A stretch of 56,552 bases of DNA, taken from the NCBI GenBank assembly GCA_021029095.1, contig JAJOHG010000161.1:1-56552 (forward strand), in the 5' to 3' direction. The DNA is from Phellopilus nigrolimitatus. Its lineage: Eukaryota > Basidiomycota > Agaricomycetes > Hymenochaetales > Hymenochaetaceae. The notes below the pieces were generated by a model, which saw only the letters and a list, made by a program, of their open reading frames with translations, did not search any database and was not told the origin of the DNA. The first letter of the stretch is position 1. Each line of letters opens with the position of its first letter. This document shows positions 1-10,913 of the stretch, in pieces. A program made the position numbers and the translations under genes.

Positions 1-542
1 ACACAAGTTACTGTACATTAGGCACAGAATACGCGAAATTCCGCTCACACCGGTGATGAACAGCCCATAGACAATCAGCAGCGACACCCTCGCCCGTTCA
101 CAAACCCAAACATGACGCGGACAACTCATTCACACAGGTTTGCTCAATGCGAACGGGAAAATATCAAGATTCGACAACTCCATCGTCATTACAGTAACCC
201 AACAAAGTCGCATTGCCGACAGCCTCGACGACAGCGAGCTACACATGCAAATGACGTCCGCAAAAGCGAAAAGGGTGCTCCGCATACAACCCGATCCGAC
301 AGTGAAGATTTGGGGCCGAAATTCGGCCAGACGAGCGAGATACGAGGCCTACAAGACGCGTTGGAATAATGGACCATTATTCCAGGGCTCAGGGGACTAG
401 GAGAAGCACTCTCTGGTGCAGGCGCCGGTGGGCATGGAACCGCATGATTCACTGGGAACGGCGTTGTCAATATCGATGATGGTCCTGCGGCTACTGCTGC
501 TTCGCGCCGCCGCATGCAAATAGGAATCGCTGCCACTGCGCC
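1..542. other. No recognisable gene
   Basis: Short open frames on both strands overlap one another and show no domain or plausible splice pattern. The minus strand probably includes the 3' flank of the broken gene that ends at 543. Nothing else is supported. Confidence 0.4.
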
Positions 543-1850
543 TCATCGGCGCCGGCCCCGCCAAACTCGACGCGGCAGGCTTTCGCTAACCATAGGACGC
601 AGAAGGACGTCGGGCATGAGTAGTTTCCCCTCCACCACCTTCGCGAGCACAAGCTGCGCTTCTCTTGCTCACATATAGTGCCGGGTGGAAGGAAGCTGAG
701 AAGGTGAGCGCGCTCGCACCCGAGTACGCGTCGTCGCTGACTGATGTGGTCGCCGACTTGGTCGACGCGAACTTTGAGGTTGAGGTGACGAGGCCAAACG
801 CGGGCGCGTAGCTAATGGCGAGGCTTGTGTTACTCTTCGTGCGCGGTGTGGGACTTGTGGATTACGACGACAGCGCGCGCACGAAAAGCGAGTACTTTGC
901 GTAGAGCTCGAGCGCGCTTTGCGTGCGCGTCGGCGCGTCGGGCGCGCGAACTGTCGCCGCGTTGTCCGCATTTGCCTGCGGGTCGGAGACGGTGCCAGTC
1001 GAGGGCCGACGGTTGGTCGAGATGACGCCCGCAGGCGCGCTGGGGTTCAAGTTGCCGCCGTAGTTGTAGACCAAATCGCTCCAGTGAGCCGGGTAGATCG
1101 TCTCCACTCCTCGGGTCTCGCCTCTACCTTCCCGGCCCTCCTGTTCGCTTTCTCTGCCTCGCCCGTGAGGTCCCGGGCCCGCCTGCGCTCCTCCTCCGTC
1201 TCCACCGCAGCCTCCTCTCCTCCATCGCCTGCACACCGTCCGCCGCGCCCGAGCGGAAGATCGGTTGTAAACGTCTTGCGGCCAACAGCATGCCGCCCTC
1301 GAAAAGCGAGCGTTTATCTGCTGATGTATTCGAGGTCGGGGACGCCGACGCCGACGCGGATGCGCGATGCGGATGCAAAGGCAGCGGGGGAGCGGGGCCC
1401 GTGTATAAGCTCGACAAGCCGTCTGATCACCCGAGGTCCTTGTTGCGGCACTCCTCGCTGCAGTGGAGGGGCGTCTGGGACTGGTCGATGACCGTGCGCG
1501 TGCGGACGGGTGTGATGGGCTGTTCCTGGATGTCGGGTTCTTGGATGACGCGCTGGGGGCCGGGTATCTGTGTCGACGCGTTCACTTCAGCGCGGCGCGC
1601 AGCCCGGCAGACAGAGCTAGACACGGGAGCGCGGAGAGAAAGTACATGCTTTCGGGCACTGAAGTATTCGTTAGTGTCGCACTCGCGTTCAACGATTTGA
1701 GCACGTACCTAGGTCTTTGATTTATCCAACCTTCCCTCTCTAAGTCCTCCAAGAGCTTGGGCTCGTCGGCGCAAGGACGACCAGCGCAACGGGATGCGGC
1801 CAAGTTGCTGCTGTTGCTGTTGTTGTTGTTGCTGGTGCAGCTGCCGAGGC
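543..1850 (-). pseudogene. Broken gene resembling Ecl1-type life-span regulatory factors
   Basis: A reading frame on the minus strand carries the zinc-knuckle-like motif HCSEEC (1449-1466) followed by RNKDLG. After it come a stretch with FEGGMLLAARR, a block with YAKYSLFVR and a C-terminal GKLLMPDVLLR. I recall this order from basidiomycete proteins of the Ecl1/life-span regulatory factor type, but the match is from memory. A good intron (1659-1708, GTACGT...TTCAG) joins an upstream exon containing CAGRPCADEPKLL in the correct phase, and a second possible intron starts near 863. The gene is damaged: an in-frame TGA lies at 1427-1429 directly after the motif, and the frame shifts near 1,240 and near 680. 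No initiator ATG was found; the likely start lies in or above a polyglutamine or polyasparagine tract (about 1,805-1,840). Unrecognised introns could explain some of the damage. Confidence 0.38.
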
Positions 1851-3613
1851 ATGATCCTCACATCTAGACAGATGGTTTACAGATTAGTACGCTAAAGGCA
1901 TGAAGAGAGAGAAACAACTCACGATGGACATGACGAGGACGACGCGCATCGCTGTCCTCGGGCTGTGCCGGACAGCGATCAATTCGACTTCGGTCTTCAC
2001 ATAAGCGTGCCAGCAGTATAACAAAGGCTTGCTGATGTCATGCAATCCGAGTCTTTACCTGTTTGTTACCATGGCCATTGGAGTGTGCTTCAAGGCCATC
2101 GGCACGGCGCTCGACCTCCAGAGATGTGTGTGTACCTCTTTCTTCAAAATATATGTAGTACTTCGCGTAGCTGGCACATGGTATGTTCCAAAGCCGTTTC
2201 TTTTCGATACATTTAACTTCATATTTACAATTGTGATGCAAACTTAGAGAAGCTCTAGCACGCCTTCGTCTCGGGAGAGTTCACGCCCATGCCGCCAATA
2301 TCCTCCGCTGATATTGACCTCAAGTCCATAGCCATGGCAGGCAGTTGGCAAAACGGAAATAGGAAGACAATCTAATCCGATGCGCTCAGTTCCGCGCCGT
2401 CTTCAGCGATTCTGCGTAACCGTCACGGGGAAGTGTACAAGCTAGACAGCGTTCCTGCCTCTGTGAGGCCCGTTGAAATGAGCGGGCATACGCCCATCAG
2501 CATGGTCGTGAAAGCCGTGCCGTACCCCTCTTCTTGCGCATATACGTGTTACGAAGCAGGCGAGCTAAAGGATGATTGTCGAGCTCGCAGGATACTGTAG
2601 AATACTCAGAAATTAGAGAGATAAATGCAAGCAGCGTACACTTGACAGCACTACGACCAGGCTAGTGGACGAAAGTCGACTCGTAGCAATTGTTCGGGAC
2701 CTTGACGGCCAGTGCGAGTGTGACCAGTGATAAATCCAGTGTGGGGCGAGCAATTGTCCACAGACCAGGTTTTAGCAAAGGTCAATAAGCAAGCGGGCTG
2801 CTCGCAGTTGAGCAGTTCCCGAGAGGAAAGCGACTAGTGGAAACTTACTTCAACCTCTCTGTGGGGCGCAAGCTTGGCTAGGAGCACGGGTTCGCATATG
2901 CGACCTGAGTTTGTTTCCTATGCCGCTCTTCTGCGTATTCATTTTGTCGATGTCTTGGGGTAAGGGACTGGGGTGCTTTTTCAGTCTGCTTTGCTGGGTG
3001 ACTCTCAGAGGGATGTCGAGAACTGCCTACTTATTAAATTACACTGAAACGGAATACGCAGCTTATGAGGAAGTTCCGGTATGCGCGAAGGGACAAGCAT
3101 CATACGGTAGGGTCCATTCGTTTGCACGTTCGAGATTCGCATTCTATGCTCTAGATCGCTTATTCAGCAGTCAAATTCGAAAGAAAGATAAATGAGAATA
3201 AATTGAAAGTTCGATGATGTTATACAAGCAATTAGCGACAGCGCTATAGGCACACCTCAATGAAAGTCCTCGTGCTGGCAGGGTAAATGCGAAATGAAAA
3301 GAGAAAGAAAAAAACTGAACGAGCCCATATATCCCCTCCTCTCGTCCCGAACCTCAAAATAAACAAGCCTCTAAGTACACTGAAAGGAGACAGGAAAATC
3401 TCTGTAAGCTTCGTAGCGAAAGTATCTAAAGATCTACCAAACGCTAAACGACACACAAAATGAAATGTCCATGTCAAACTCGTAGCAGTGTTTGCTCGAC
3501 TGCAAATGAAAGCCGTGATCGCGGCGATAAAGGTCAGGGCTCGACGAATGCTCAATCGCAGTTCCACCCACCTCAGATTCCGCTCTTATCCACCTCCTCG
3601 TCGACTCTTCGCA
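1851..3613. other. Intergenic, no supported gene
   Basis: Only short, unconvincing open frames occur on both strands. A possible intron (GTGAGT near 1,923, acceptor near 1,866, minus strand) could belong to a 5' exon of the broken gene ending at 543. I see no repeat family shared with the rest of the window. Confidence 0.4.
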
Positions 3614-3892
3614 TCATTCTACGATAGCCGGTATTCCCTCTTCGGACGGCGACCCGCGCAGCTTGTACCCCACCCAGAACAAGAACGCAACGAAGAGCAG
3701 GAGCCCGGCGCGTTGCCAGCGCGGCGGCGTCGGAAGATCAAAACGAGGGTCATGGATGAACGCGACGCGGTATGCAGGAGGAGAACGCCCTGTATTCAGC
3801 TCCTCCTCGGCGATGTCGAGACTTGTGGTGCTGTGCTCTTGTTCGGCTGGAGATGGAGACGACGGCAGACGTTCATATTGAGCTGGGGACAT
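3614..3892 (-). CDS. Small single-pass membrane protein, unknown function
   Basis: An intronless 92-codon frame starts at an ATG at 3892, chosen because the protein begins MSPAQYERLPSSPSP with a coherent soluble head. The N-terminal 55 residues are hydrophilic and Ser/Pro-rich. A Pro-rich segment (RFDLPTPPRWQRA) leads into one strongly hydrophobic helix, AGLLLFVAFLFWVGYKL, followed by about 15 residues ending EGIPAIVE. This is the layout of a tail-anchored or single-pass membrane protein with a long cytosolic head. I recall similar short proteins from agaricomycete genomes without an assigned function. An upstream in-frame extension to 4042 exists but looks like untranslated leader. The opposite strand is open too, but only as a shadow. 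Confidence 0.6.
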   Translation of the reverse strand: MSPAQYERLPSSPSPAEQEHSTTSLDIAEEELNTGRSPPAYRVAFIHDPRFDLPTPPRWQRAGLLLFVAFLFWVGYKLRGSPSEEGIPAIVE

Positions 3893-6800
3893 TGTCAGAG
3901 AAGATTGAAAGGTCCCAAAACCGATGTCCAAAAAAAGAGCGTGTGGTGACACCGAGTCTGAAAGGTTACAGATGTCGAGGAGAAAGCAAGCAGACGTTGA
4001 CGCCGTTGGGAGTGTTGCGACCGTAAGCACAAATATTCCCACGGATGTGACCGCGTCCGCCGCCGCCTACGAAGCTGGCATGCTCTCTAGAACAAATTTA
4101 ACCAAATTACTATCTGACCCGTTCTTCTATCTGGACATTAAGTCGACATTGTGTGAGTTTTAATTTCCTCAGAACAAGAAGTTGAAAATAACGCGAAACA
4201 AACTAAATAGCGATGGCTCGTGTCTTTCTGAATTTGTCGCGAAAACCGTGAAATCCACACGAATGCAATGGGCGCAGCAGTTACGCAACAAGATAAGGCT
4301 TTATGGAGAGGATCACTGGCCTGAGATTAATTCATGATCGTAGATGAGTGCAATCGATCTCAATAGCTGAACTGATTTCGCATTTCTGGCACTTCAAGTC
4401 GAGTGTATCGGATACACTACGCAGTCGGCATAAAATCGGCCAGGACGGCCAGGACGGCACATTCGTTCCATTTTACAAGGCTATACGAGGTTTAGTTAAC
4501 CAGGTCAGCCTCAGACGCGCGGAACACTATGCGGGTGGAAAACCTCATTCCATTGAGATACGAGCGCACTCTTTGCCTGTAGGATTTTGTATCGCGACGT
4601 GTTTCATAAGCTCCTTACCAGTCTGTATCAGACTGCTTGGAGAAAGGAGCACTTCCAGATTGCTGGAACTGAAGCGGCTTCACTCTGCCCGGCAATCCTC
4701 ATATTATCTAACAGACGAAGGCAACGACCAGCGCATCAATATTTTCGAAGGCATGTTTGCCTGTTCACTTTATATCAGACGCTTTATCTGCTATCTTCAC
4801 GTGGTAGTATAGTACAGTCTATCGTTGGGCGACGGCATCTGGGAGATCAGCACCACCGTTACATTTTACACTGACACGTACTGTTTAGCCATCAACCTAC
4901 CACACCTGCAAGGTGCATACCATATCCATGTGCGGTACGTATATGATCAGCGGCAGAATAACCACATCAGCTTGGAGAAAATAATGAGCCTGAATACAGA
5001 GGACGCGGCTTCCACGGGGTGGACAGGCGGTGTATAATGACAGCAGCGTGCCCGACATGTTCCATCTCTATAAGTTTTATTTCTTTCCCTACTTCTGTCC
5101 TCTCCTATATCTTGAAAGTACGATCGTCGCTACTCAGTCTGGACAAATACTAAGGTACAGAAAGTTGTGGCTATCGCCAAATTCCGACTCAATTGCATGT
5201 TGTGGGTACCTTTGTTCTTCTTTTGCTTTTTGCATTGAAGCTGATGTGAATTGAACATCTAAATTTACAATCATATTCAAACTGTACACTTTATATGTAA
5301 CGCCGCGGATGTGGAAGAAAATTGTGAATTAAGTATCATATTGCTTTGACAAGTGGTCAATAATAATGCTTGTAAGTATAGTTTAAAAGCCTTGAGATCG
5401 TGCGCAAACGCCGCACTGAAGCTTGAATGACATCGATTCAGCGATGCGAACGCGTCAATAACCGTCAGCATCACGATCGCGCGAGTACCACATGGCGGAA
5501 GCATCAACATATCTTATGAGAAATCACCGAAGGGAGTGATGCACTGCTCATTTCATCGATAGACGATTCAATCGATGTCATTCTTCATGTCCTTGCTGGG
5601 ACTTCGAGCACGCAAGTGATGCGCGACGTAATAGCAGGCAAGCAAGTCAGTCGCCAGTGGCGACCGATAAGTGGCACTCGGACCAAACTGACGGCCTTAA
5701 TCTTATTTTTTGTTGGGAGATTGGGACCAGAGAAGCTTTAGGTCTGATCCTAAATTTATGATGTTGAGCAGCTCGTAGACCACTATTTAAGGATTGAAAA
5801 TGCGCGATGGGGAACAGGATATTTGAGCCTAGTACCGGCCAAACAAGGGCCGGCTTAACCTCACCCAAGTGGACGCTTCTAAATGCATCCGTCGGACATT
5901 ATGCGGGTTCTGAGAGAATTGAAGTTCTGAGAGAATTGAAGCATAGGCGCTTGTAGAACTTAAACTCAGAACTAGACTTGGAAAACCGATGGTCCGTTCC
6001 CGAAGTACCTCAACATCGACGCAAAGAAGAGCATCTATTGATCCAATAGAATAAACCATCTACCAATGCTTAGAAGCATAGCGTACAAGCTCGAGCGCTG
6101 TCTGTTTTCGCGATGCGTGTGGTACTCCGAACAGAACCGCCGGCACCTATGTGCTAGCCATTGACTCACCGGTGTTCTATGCTTCAGCTTGACCCTTGAC
6201 TGCAGAAGAGAAGCTTCTGAAGATCCAGAAGAAGGTGCTGGCGAGCCAAAATTCTGAATGCTGTCGAGTCGATCACGAATGTCAATCAGCAATCTCTGAA
6301 GAATTCCGAGCGCCCGAAAGAAGAGCAAGACGTACGGCAGATGTAGATCGTTGTCGCTGTCAGAACTCACGTCGATCCTGTCAATTGACGCGGATGTATA
6401 TGTACTTTCCTCATCCATAGTATCAGACTTTGTGGCGCAATTGAGAACCAGTATGTCGTCGAATATTTTCAAGTTGCCTAACAGTGGTTAGTTCTTCAGC
6501 CCCAGAGCGCTTATTGGACAAGCACTCGTCTGTTTTGGCTTATACGAGAAGGAACGGATATAGTAAGTACAAGCTGAAACAAGCTTGTTTGTATCGCCCT
6601 TTTCCAAGACAGTAGACTCCGAAACAAATCTAGATCGTACTTCAAGTAGTTTGGGCCCGTTGCGTCGCAGTTCATCACGTCTATCGGGCTGGATTACGCC
6701 TGCCCGGCGCCACGAAAGAGATTGAGCTAACATCAATGTCACCAGATTTGATACGGAACAGCGACAGAGAAGGAGCAGAAGAGCTTTGCAACCATCATCA

Positions 6801-8829
6801 CCATCATCAAGTCAGACTCATCAGACGAGCCGCCTTTACAGGCGATTCTAGTCTCTTCGCCGATAGGTGACTCGGATAGAGCATCACCGAGAACAGGAGA
6901 CAGATTAACTTCGTTATTGATGAAGCGAGACGCTGATGTTTGTGGAAAGGACTTCTGCCCCTCGCAGGTGAGCGAACCGAAAGCGCCGACTACACAAACA
7001 GATTCTAAGTGTCTTAGTCGGAAGTCGAACTTTGACTCCGATCTTCGTAGTGTGAGCCGGCTGATGACATCTATACATCTGTTGTTATAGAATTGGAAAC
7101 GAACGCCCATAAGCTCACTTACCGCAACGAGAGTTTCTATAGCATTCAAGCTCCGCCGTCGACACTTCAACGCATCCGCAGCAAGCTCGGACTCGGGGTA
7201 ACTCAATGTTCTGTCGTCCGTGCCCGAGGTTAGGCCCTAACGGACGACGTACCGATTGTATTCGTGACATCCGACAAAGACTAGAAAAGCCAGGGAACGA
7301 TCGCCCATGTTTGGAAATGCTCGGAGACGGCATTAGACGGTGACGGTAGACGGTACATCGCGCATGGTTCTTGGAACGGCAACGAGTCTTAGGAGATGTC
7401 TTGTGGTCCCCTGTAGACCTCCTTGATTCGAAAGGACTCGGGGTCAGCAGTGTCGCGAGGTGCGTACGGTGTGTAGAAGGAAGAGCACTGACGTATTGTA
7501 TTGCATGCACGAGTCGGAACTAGCCGTGGACGATCGAAGACACATGGTTGAGTACAAGGTTGACTTTAGGGGTAACCGCGAGTGACTTAGCTGCTGATCC
7601 TGAGCGGGGAGCTCAAGCCCAAGTCCAGAGCGCGTCGTATATGTCGAAAGGAGCGACAGCAGTTTGAATTGTGTCGCAAAGGAGCGTCTACCCCGTCAGT
7701 TCAAATTCCAAGCGTCAGTTTCTCAATGTCCATCAGAGGAGATGAGGAGCGAGAACACTGTCATAACGCCGAGGCGCACATGCGGAGCGTATAGGCTCTC
7801 GAGGCCAAATGACCCGCGGCAACAGTAGCTTGATTCTTGAAGCGCGAACCCAAGCGAATGCATCATGGGCAGAAGATCTACGAAAGAAGAACAAGACGAG
7901 TGGGGACGCAATAAGGACACTCCGGACAATGCAGACGCGGTTATTCTGGCGCTTAGCTCAATGAGGCAGGATCGCACATCCCCAGCTTGATCGAGGAATA
8001 AAGAGGGTTGTGTTGCAGGAGAAACATATGGTGGAATTCCAGTAATAGATAGTACGGAGAGATAGACGGCTGATCCGAAGAAACGCTCATGTGAAGATAT
8101 ATCAGTTAGGTGAAGTCTCATGCGGAACATGGGCAGAAATACATAGATTAATGCGACGTCATCAGAATTGTTTAATGTGAGACTCAATCGTTGATTCGTG
8201 CGGGACAACCTGATGCGGGATTATTTATGCGCACGGACATAGCGGTATATAGTTAGGGGATGCATCCAAAGTCGACCAGCAGCCATCGGATAACAAGTTC
8301 ACAGGAGAAGCCGGTAACAATCCAACCGGGGCCGCCTATCCGACCGCGCCGTATACGAATGAAAGAAGCAGACCCGAAGCAGAGCTGAGAGAAACAATCC
8401 GAGAGGGGGTTCCTCGCAGAGTGCTTTGTTCCTTTCTAGAGGCGGAAGTGGATGACAGGCTTGAAGGGACGATCACTCAGAAGTAACGTGCAAAGGAGGT
8501 GAAGCGGATGAAATAGTCTAGCGTCGGGTGATCAAACTGATCCGGAGATGCGGGGAGGAGGAAGGCAAGTTGACTTTGGAGGTAATGGCGTCCGAAGTAT
8601 GACCTGAAGGACAGTCGAAGGAGCCGCCATAGGCAGTTATTTCGAAGGCGGAGTCGCGTGGTCCATTGCGAACGTCGGTCAGTTCGGTTTGTCCGGATAA
8701 CCATCGGGAGTAGGCGAATCACAGCACAGAAGCAGAGAAACTGTAAGACCTGCTAGGAGAAATCAGGCGCTTGTCAAAACTGGTCAAATTTATTGAACGA
8801 GAAGTATCGGTGCCATGTGCAGGGAGTTT
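3893..8829. other. Gene-poor stretch with a series of unproven minus-strand ORFs
   Basis: On the minus strand a series of open frames lies end to end: about 8208-7723, 7510-7115, 7206-6739, 6742-6488 and 6472-6035. The last begins MKIFDDILVLN and is Ser/Asp-rich. They may be exons of a decayed or intron-rich gene. No two join cleanly through good splice sites and no domain is visible, so I do not call a gene. The plus strand shows nothing. Short ATC/GAT-type repeats occur near 6,790. Confidence 0.35.
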
Positions 8830-8837
8830 TATAAAAG
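8830..8837 (+). promoter_or_regulatory. TATA box of bZIP copy A
   Basis: TATAAAAG lies 57 nt before the ATG at 8894. A matching TATAAGAG followed by the same GCAAGT stretch stands at the equivalent place upstream of copy B, so this element was carried along in the duplication. Confidence 0.6.
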
Positions 8838-8893
8838 CAAGTAGTCTCCGAGCTCACCTTCGGTTTCCCCACAAATCACCCTTCTATAAAACC

Positions 8894-10913
8894 ATGGAAT
8901 TTGACGCAGCTCGCGCTCAGCGGATGCAGAGGATGCCCCGCTATTCCTTCGATGTACCGTCGGCGTCCGTACTAACTGCATGGGAGAACTCACAGCATCA
9001 GCCTCCGTTCCATCGCACTCCCACCGCTCAGCCTGAAACGCCTTGTCACGGCGATTTCAGTTATAGGCCGACCAACAACTTCTCCCAGTTTCCCATCTCG
9101 CCCATCTCGCCCACTTTCTCCTCGCCGCCCTCGTCGTCGTTCACGTTCTCATCGCCGTCACCCTTGTCGTCCTCGGCGTTGTCAGAGTTTGAAATTAGGA
9201 CGGCTATGCAGCATAGTCGGTATCCGAGCCGTCACACGGACGTAACAGTTGCTGCCGCCTTGCCGACCAATCACCTCTTCGATTTTGACTTTTCCTTTCC
9301 CCCGACCTTGTACTCGCCGCCATCGTTGCCGACACCAACACCAACATCTCCAACAACCTCAACCTCAGCGCCCGCCTCGCCCGCCTTGCCTATACAGAAT
9401 ATGGACACCATCTCCGCTTCGACCGCCTTCTCGACCGGCTCGGCGTCCTCGAGTTCCGATTCAGGACTACGTTCGGGATCAGGCTCGAAGAGGCCATCTT
9501 CCATTACCGCGTGTTCAGCGTCGCCGACGTCGGCCAAGAGGGCGCGGGCGTGCATGAGCACGAAGGACTTTGTGCCGCCGGACGTCTCAGGGCTCAGCAA
9601 GCGGGAGGCCCGGCTCGTCAAGAATCGTGCGGCCGCGTTTTTGAGCAGGCAGAGGAAGCGAGAGGAATTTGAGCTTATGGAAATGTAAGCACGTCTTTCT
9701 TCCCGTCTGCATACAGCTCTGACTGGAATGAATCTTAGACGCGTCGCCGAGCTCGAGGAGGAGAACGAGCGACTTCGTGACCTCGCAGAGGATCGTTCAC
9801 CACAACCACAACCACAACCACGACCACGACTCTCTTCACATTCTGAGGCGTCTCCAGTTTCTTCCGAGCTTGACCATCTTCGTGTGCAATTAGCTGCAGC
9901 TCGTCAACGCGAAGCCGAGCTAGCACGACGCCTCGAGACCTCGCAACAACAGAAGGTCAAGACCGAGCTCTGCGAGCCCGTTTTAAGCGAAGGGTCGAAC
10001 TCGGGCGCGAGCACTCCCATTCTAGGAGCTGGTTCTCCGTTGCGAAATGTTGTGGGGAACTCGAAGAGCTGGCGCGAGTTTAGGATTAATGGTTCGTTCA
10101 AATATCGTTTCGGTTTTATTCAATTACTGAATTTATTATATTTAGGTTCTACTCTGCGCTCTGCCTTCCCTTCTTTCTCACCCATCTTCGAGCTCTCGAT
10201 CCACGCTCCCCACTTCCCAGTCATTTATGGACCACATTCAATGGGACACGCCGGGTTTCTTCCCAGCCGCCACCGAAGGCGCTGCTTCAGCACTCGACTG
10301 GGAATGCGATTGGCCGGGCTCGGGCTCGAGCACCAGAGTTGGCTCCGAAGTCGGGAGGAACATGGATATGGACGTCGACTGCCAAAGCCAGGACTCGGAT
10401 GAAGGAGGCGCGTGGAAGAAACTGGAGTTCGAGGGCGAAAACAGCTTAGGTCTTGGAGGGCTAGGACTGGGTGCGCTCGATATCTCGTTCGACACACGGC
10501 GGACCAAAGATGGGAAGATTCTCGTGCGCGTGCATCCTTCCTCTCAATCCAGTCTTGCACCGGACTCGTCCTCGGACGGGCCTCTGCCCATTGCCGACCC
10601 ATCAGAAACCAAGGAGGAGTTCTCGTTCTCTCCGCTCTCGTTCACACCCTCAGCCAACGCTCCACCAAGCCCAGATTACAATTCAAACCCGCTCTCGCTC
10701 TCGTTCATCGATAGCGACCCTCTTGGTCCATTCCTTGGCGTAGGCTCTTCGCCAACACCATTCATCCTCCAAGAGTCTCCGCTTGACTTTTCCAGCAACA
10801 TGTCCGCTCCGCAACCCATTAAGGGAGCGACGCGCCGCCGTGTGCGCATCGCGCTCAAGGGTCTTCCTCATCCTGGCGGCGAGGGCGGCGAGTGGGAGGT
10901 CGAGGTGCAGTGA
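8894..10913 (+). CDS. bZIP transcription factor, copy A, with a probable +1 frameshift
   Basis: The predicted exons are 8894-9684, 9739-10091 and 10146-10913. Exon 1 begins MEFDAARAQRMQRM, continues through a Ser/Pro-rich presumed activation region and ends in the basic region RLVKNRAAAFLSRQRKREEF (N-x7-R pattern, about residues 235-262). Exon 2 starts with the leucine zipper (RVAELEEENERLRDLA) and a second coiled stretch. Exon 3 is acidic and ends RRRVRIALKGLP. Intron 1 (9685-9738, GTAAGC...TTAG) gives a clean join. Intron 2 (10092-10145, 54 nt) leaves the downstream frame wrong: relative to copy B there is one extra base near 10,066-10,072. Literal splicing replaces the conserved 256-codon C-terminal frame by an unrelated tail ending at 10402. 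That frame is still fully open, so the lesion is recent, a sequence error, or bypassed by a weak upstream donor (GTGGGG at 10052). Confidence 0.8.

Noticed and set aside
919..1491. A 190-codon plus-strand frame near the left end
   Set aside because: Low-complexity Arg/Ser/Pro composition typical of a GC-rich shadow; the minus strand carries the recognisable blocks.
5829..8722. A multi-exon minus-strand gene built from adjoining open frames
   Set aside because: No pair of frames joins through convincing donors, branch sites and acceptors in phase, and no domain is visible.
10092..10145. A Hac1/XBP1-style unconventional (Ire1-cut) intron in the bZIP genes
   Set aside because: The intron is bounded by GT-AG in both copies, copy B has a textbook CTAAC branch site, and I found no paired CNG-CNG hairpin loops. 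Ordinary splicing explains copy B fully.
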